Both the position numbers and the translations under genes were made by a program. Below, in pieces: positions 4,654-7,639 of a stretch of 7,639 bases of DNA. The stretch is from positions 1 through 7,639 of the forward strand of contig JAAKFC010000071.1 of NCBI GenBank assembly GCA_011065225.1, in the 5' to 3' direction. Positions within the stretch are counted from its first letter, which is position 1, and each line of letters opens with the position of its first letter. Below the pieces are notes generated by a model. The model was not told where the DNA came from. It saw nothing but the letters and a program-made list of their open reading frames with translations, and did no database searches. Source of the DNA: Chlamydiota bacterium (GTDB lineage: Bacteria; Chlamydiota; Chlamydiia; Chlamydiales; Rhabdochlamydiaceae).

Positions 4654-5958
4654 CTGTATGAGCTCTCGGCAATATCTGCGTGTAGCAATGCTCTCAGCCG
4701 ATTATCCAAAAACAATACCCACTACATTTGGGATGGCAACCACGAACTTGGCACTCTTGACGAATATCGCATCCTTGGTCCAACACCCAATGCCGAAATC
4801 GCCTCCGCTATCATCCACTACATCAATGATCAACCCCACTTCCCAATTCATGACCTTCAAGGCAATTTCATCCAATTGCTCACCCCTTCAAAAGACCTAG
4901 CATTCGAGCAGGTCTTCACAGCTTTTGGTGAAGGCCAAAGTAAATTCTCATGGGGTTTCAGTTCCAAACGCCACGATCCCGAAACCGGCCTCATCTATTT
5001 CGGCCGTCGTTTCTACGATCCCACTCTTGGCCGGTTCATTACCTCAGACCCAGAAGGCTACACAGACTCTGCCAATCTTTATGCCTACTGCCAAAACAAT
5101 CCCCTCACCAACAAAGATCCTTACGGACTTTTTATGGATGATTTCCTTGAAGAGTCGATCCGTCAAAAAGACTATTTTTGGCATGATTTCGCTCCTTCTC
5201 TAAGAGAATTTGGCACTAGCTTTACCCATGGCATAACAAATAGCCTAGTTAACAACGCCGAATTTGTAGGAGGTTTTGGAGCAGCTGGCGCAGACATTTT
5301 GAGATGTGATAAAGGCTTTGCAAATATAAATAATCTCATATCTACAACAGAATCAGTACAAGCCTTGACCAATCAAACATTTGCCTATGACCGTAATGGA
5401 ATAGGAAATACTGTTGCATACGGAATTGGTATGTTTGGAACAGAAGCAGCAATTGCTTATATGACAAAAGGGAGTTCTCTTCTAAAGCATCTTCCACTTA
5501 TCGGAAAAGCAAGTCGAGCAATCCCAGAAGCACGTTCTTTCCTGAAGACGACGAATGTATCTAGGAAGATTTTTCAATCTAATAAAGCTAGAGGTTTTCT
5601 AACTCCTTCAGTAGAATTAAATAAATTTCACAGCGTAGCTAGAAATCTATCCGAAGTAGGACAAAATAACATAAGAATTCTGCGAGGTTGGGCAAAAAGT
5701 AAGGCGTGGGAAAAGCTTCCTAATTCAATGGGGGGACCCGAGACATGGGGAAAATTTAATGCGTCGACGAATAAATTTGAATGGTATTTAAAAATTAAAC
5801 CAGAACCTAGTTTTAGACAAGGATTACAGGTTGGAAGTAATGCTCCTAGAGCTAGTGTTCGTTTAAAAGCAGGTAAATATATAAATCCATTTACAGGAGA
5901 AATAGGAAACCGTAGTATTGGAGGGCATATACCTCTTGATGCTGTATATTATAAATGA
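4654..5958 (+). CDS. RHS C-terminal module with toxin tip (5'-truncated, copy 1)
   Basis: This frame is the C-terminal end of an RHS polymorphic toxin. It is open from a TGA at 4651; RHS similarity begins at codon 4699 (RLSKNNTHYIWDGNHELG). The first standard start in frame is TTG at 4876, with no good ribosome binding site, so it is probably a displaced cassette. The RHS-associated core runs at about 4975-5130: DPETGLIYFGRRFYDPTLGR, SDPEGY, NLYAYCQNNPLTNKDPYGL. In RHS proteins the DPxGL-type end marks the cleavage point before the toxin. A pre-toxin segment with Gly/Ala-rich hydrophobic parts (5131 to about 5600) is shared with the second copy. The last roughly 95 residues (GWAKSKAWEKLPNSMGGPE, ending GGHIPLDAVYYK) are the likely toxin; I cannot assign its activity. 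The next gene overlaps by ATGA. Confidence 0.8.
   Translation: MYELSAISACSNALSRLSKNNTHYIWDGNHELGTLDEYRILGPTPNAEIASAIIHYINDQPHFPIHDLQGNFIQLLTPSKDLAFEQVFTAFGEGQSKFSWGFSSKRHDPETGLIYFGRRFYDPTLGRFITSDPEGYTDSANLYAYCQNNPLTNKDPYGLFMDDFLEESIRQKDYFWHDFAPSLREFGTSFTHGITNSLVNNAEFVGGFGAAGADILRCDKGFANINNLISTTESVQALTNQTFAYDRNGIGNTVAYGIGMFGTEAAIAYMTKGSSLLKHLPLIGKASRAIPEARSFLKTTNVSRKIFQSNKARGFLTPSVELNKFHSVARNLSEVGQNNIRILRGWAKSKAWEKLPNSMGGPETWGKFNASTNKFEWYLKIKPEPSFRQGLQVGSNAPRASVRLKAGKYINPFTGEIGNRSIGGHIPLDAVYYK
4699..5428 (+). repeat. Direct repeat of RHS module, copy 1
   Basis: It matches 6982-7639 over the entire length visible in the window, except for 72 bases (4981-5052) absent from copy 2. A run of 113 bases (4846-4958 and 7129-7241) is identical. 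Upstream of 4699 and 6982 the two flanks differ. Confidence 0.9.
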
Positions 5959-6293
5959 AAGACCAAATAGATTTTCTTATAGAATTACTTTTTGATGCTA
6001 AAGCTTCACTTACAGAAAGAGATGAAGCTGCGACAGAGCTGGGTGAATTTTTTGATCCTCGTGTAATAAATGCACTAACGTTAAAATCAAGAGATTTAAA
6101 AGAGAATGAATTAATTTTAAATTCCTGTGGTGAATCTCTTGGCTCAATTTGGGTAAACCAAAATTTATTTAATAAAGAGATTTTTCAGACGCTTTCTGGA
6201 ACAGCAAGACATGGAATTTATTTTGTCGTTAAGTCTGCGAAATCAGAATGGGTAAAAAAATATAAATTAAATGAAGAAAAATTTTCAGATTAA
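5955..6293 (+). CDS. Putative immunity protein for the RHS toxin
   Basis: This 112-residue protein is acidic in its N-terminal half and largely helical, with no signal peptide. Its ATG (5955-5957) overlaps the toxin's TGA stop, the tight coupling typical of toxin-immunity pairs. ERDEAATELGEFFDPRVINA then LTLKSRDLKENELILNSCGESLGSIW looks like one to two HEAT-like helix pairs. HEAT/ARM-like proteins are a known class of immunity proteins. Base composition is AT-rich like the toxin tip and unlike the RHS core, as expected if toxin tip and immunity gene move together. It should act in the cytoplasm by binding the toxin. The role rests on position and length; the sequence family is not recognised with certainty. 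Confidence 0.65.
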   Translation: MKDQIDFLIELLFDAKASLTERDEAATELGEFFDPRVINALTLKSRDLKENELILNSCGESLGSIWVNQNLFNKEIFQTLSGTARHGIYFVVKSAKSEWVKKYKLNEEKFSD

Positions 6294-6527
6294 ATAACCG
6301 AATCCAAATGAAGCAACAGCCCATCATTTTTTCTTCTTTTTAAAAAAATACATAAAGGCTGCTTTTGAGGTAAGCGACAAAACTACCCAGGTTGATTTAC
6401 TGTAGATTTTTTGCTATTGGCCCAGGCGAGAGTGTCCCGAAGTTAGTTGAAACTAGAGCTTGAAAAAGCGTGGCTCCTGCCGTCAAAATAGACGGTAGAA
6501 AAAAAACTTTAACAAAGGAGCCACAGC
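6294..6527. other. Intergenic stretch between immunity gene and IS transposase
   Basis: No gene is visible. The left part is AT-rich with homopolymer runs (TTTTTT, AAAAAAA near 6328-6347) but no convincing terminator hairpin. GTAGATTTTTTGCTATT at 6402-6418 resembles 4346-4361. From about 6428 the sequence GAGAGTGTCCCG probably begins the left end of the IS256-type element, and 6470-6527 is the structured leader of its transposase. Confidence 0.5.
6470..6524 (+). promoter_or_regulatory. RBS-sequestering stem in front of the transposase
   Basis: GTGGCTCCT (6470-6478) is perfectly complementary to AGGAGCCAC (6516-6524), which contains the AGGAG ribosome binding site of the transposase at 6528. 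Inside, CCGTC (6480-6484) pairs with GACGG (6491-6495) as a second hairpin. The folded leader would hide the ribosome binding site and keep transposase synthesis low, a known way for insertion sequences to avoid expression by read-through transcription. Confidence 0.65.
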
Positions 6528-6905
6528 ATGAATGATGACACAAACAAGAATATACAAACGCAATTTCTTTCATTTTCCTGCCCGGAAGAGAAGATAGCAG
6601 CCCTAATCACTGAAGCAAAGATCGGTTTTGACGATTTCTTTGCCTCTTTGAAGGTGTCTTTGGTGGAGTTTCTTCTCTCATCAGAGAGGGAGCTATTGTC
6701 AGGACCAAAATATGCACCACGACCACAATGGGAAAAGTGGGGAGCTCAAAGAGGTTCTGTCTACGTAGGAGGAGAGCGGGTAAAAGTTAAAAAGCCTCGT
6801 CTTAGAAAAAATGGCCAAGAAGTGCCATTATCGATTTATAAGGAACTTAGCGAGAGATCTCGTTTTTCCAATGCACTCCTTCAAAAAGCCTTGAGAGGGA
6901 TCTGA
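6528..6905 (+). pseudogene. IS256/Mutator-family transposase, N-terminal fragment
   Basis: The 125 residues match the N-terminal region of IS256-like (Mutator-type) transposases, with GSVYVGGERVKVKKPRLRK, the zinc-free 'G-x-V-x-x-x-x-x-x-V-x-x-P-R-x-R' strand motif, then SIYKELSERSRFSNALLQKA. Full-length members are about 400 residues. The DDE catalytic domain that should follow is absent, because the frame stops at TGA 6903-6905 within a hairpin. ATG at 6528 is preceded by AGGAG at 6516-6520, hidden in a stem. The fragment cannot catalyse transposition. An N-terminal DNA-binding fragment could in principle act as an inhibitor, which is speculation. Confidence 0.75.
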
Positions 6906-6927
6906 GGAATTTCAATAAAAATTCCTC
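6904..6927. repeat. Perfect 9-bp hairpin at the IS break point
   Basis: GAGGAATTT (6904-6912) and AAATTCCTC (6919-6927) form a perfect 9-base-pair stem with a 6-base loop. It overlaps the stop codon of the transposase fragment and marks the place where transposase similarity ends. It might be an insertion scar or a weak terminator; no T-run follows. Confidence 0.6.
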
Positions 6928-7639
6928 TATTCTTTAACAAATCACATTCCACTCCAGATAGGTCATGGCAGTGAGCCTCGCCGACTATCTAAAAATAACA
7001 CTCTTTACATTTGGGATGGAAACCACGAACTTGGAACCCTCGACGAGTACCACATCCTTGGCCCAACACCTAACGCCGAAATTGCCTCTGCCATCATCCA
7101 CTATATCAATGATGAGCCCCATCTTCCCATTCATGACCTTCAAGGCAATTTCATCCAATTGCTCACCCCTTCAAAAGACCTAGCATTCGAGCAGGTCTTC
7201 ACAGCTTTTGGTGAAGGCCAAAGTAAATTCTCATGGGGTTTTAGCTCCAAACGCCACGATCCCGAGGGTTATACAGACACTGTCAATCTCTATGCCTACT
7301 GCCAAAACAATCCCCTCACCAACAAAGATCCTTACGGACTTTTTATGGATGATTTCCTTAAAGAGTCGATCCGTCAAAAAGACTATTCTTGGCGTGATTT
7401 CGCTCCTTCTCTAAGAGAATTTGGCAATAGCTTTGCCCATGGCATAACAAATAGCCTAATTAACAATGCCGAATTTGTAGGAGGTTTTGGAGCAGCTGGC
7501 GCAGACATTTTGAGATATGATAAAGGCTTTGCAAATATCAATAATCTCATATCTACGACAGAGTCAGCACAAGCCTTGACAAATCAAACATTTGCCTATG
7601 ACCATAATGGAATAGGAAATACCGTTGCATACGGAATTG
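6919..7639 (+). pseudogene. RHS C-terminal module, copy 2, core-deleted and cut by window end
   Basis: This frame is open from after TAA 6916-6918 to the last base of the window. RHS similarity starts at 6982 (RLSKNNTLYIWDGNHELG), the same codon as in copy 1. No ATG or GTG start with a ribosome binding site precedes it; the first TTG in frame is at 7159. Compared with copy 1, 24 codons are missing between DP (7258-7263) and EGYTDTVNLYAYCQNN (from 7264). That removes the GLIYFGRRFYDPTLGRF core strand, while NNPLTNKDPYGL is kept. The deletion is in frame. The pre-toxin segment follows with scattered changes (for example E to K, F to S, H to R, T to A). The toxin tip and any immunity gene lie beyond the window. 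It is best read as a silent toxin cassette or a decaying copy. Confidence 0.75.
6982..7639 (+). repeat. Direct repeat of RHS module, copy 2
   Basis: Counterpart of 4699-5428 with 72 bases deleted. It continues past the window edge, so the right border of the duplication is not visible. Confidence 0.9.

Larger units (their letters stand above)
6428..6905 (+). mobile_element. Truncated IS256/Mutator-type element (left part only)
   Basis: The element has a probable left end at GAGAGTGTCCCGAAG (from 6428), a structured leader and the first 125 codons of a transposase, and then breaks off at 6902. The inverse of the left end (CTTCGGGACACTCTC) does not occur downstream, so the right end and most of the transposase are missing. 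It lies exactly between the two RHS modules. Confidence 0.6.

Noticed and set aside
4406..4672. 88-codon minus-strand frame opposite the XRE gene and RHS start
   Set aside because: It is the antisense shadow of the helix-turn-helix gene, whose motif is unmistakable on the plus strand; there is no ribosome binding site.
4640..4900. 86-codon plus-strand frame (and its twin at 6965-7183)
   Set aside because: Both are out-of-frame readings of the duplicated RHS sequence. The RHS frame gives recognisable protein, and these exist twice only because the DNA is duplicated.
4925..5372. Several 60-90 codon frames on both strands inside the RHS module
   Set aside because: They are shadows of the RHS frame, with low-complexity Ser/Pro/Thr-rich or Arg-rich composition and no start signals.

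Overview
This window reads as an accessory, mobile-element-rich region of a bacterial genome. The best guess for the host is an environmental, amoeba-associated member of the Chlamydiae (Parachlamydia, Waddlia or Simkania type). That rests on the flavour of the RHS core sequence, the decayed insertion sequences and the loose toxin-antitoxin genes. It is recognition by eye, not a database result, and a gammaproteobacterial host is not excluded. There is no rRNA, tRNA, CRISPR array or obvious housekeeping gene.

Left part (1-2180): a Phd/YefM-type antitoxin without a toxin is followed within about 10 bases by the left end of an IS5-family element. That element is badly decayed, with frameshifts and an internal deletion. 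A minus-strand gene of unknown function (possible ankyrin-like helix pairs) follows, and then a second IS5 fragment carrying exactly the transposase stretch that the first one lacks. A 24-base direct repeat links the two IS5 pieces on either side of the minus-strand gene. The second fragment runs in frame into unrelated sequence, and 1887-2175 holds no confident gene.

Middle part (2176-4627): a minus-strand HigBA-type toxin-antitoxin operon (toxin first) has a clear promoter and a candidate terminator. A plus-strand pair follows, a small lipoprotein and a secreted repeat protein, closed by a terminator. Next are a well-initiated but unrecognised 112-aa gene behind its own promoter, a strong hairpin, and a 57-aa XRE helix-turn-helix gene that looks like the C-terminal part of an antitoxin.

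Right part (4654-7639): two copies of an RHS C-terminal module in direct orientation. The first has the RHS core, the DPYGL end motif, a shared pre-toxin segment and a C-terminal toxin tip. A putative immunity gene overlaps it by an ATGA junction. A truncated IS256/Mutator-type element, with a hairpin that hides its ribosome binding site, separates this from the second module. The second module starts at the same codon as the first and has lost 24 codons of the RHS core by an in-frame deletion. It is still open at the window edge, so its toxin tip lies beyond. Neither module has a normal start, so both look like displaced or silent RHS-toxin cassettes that could be recombined onto a full-length rhs gene elsewhere.
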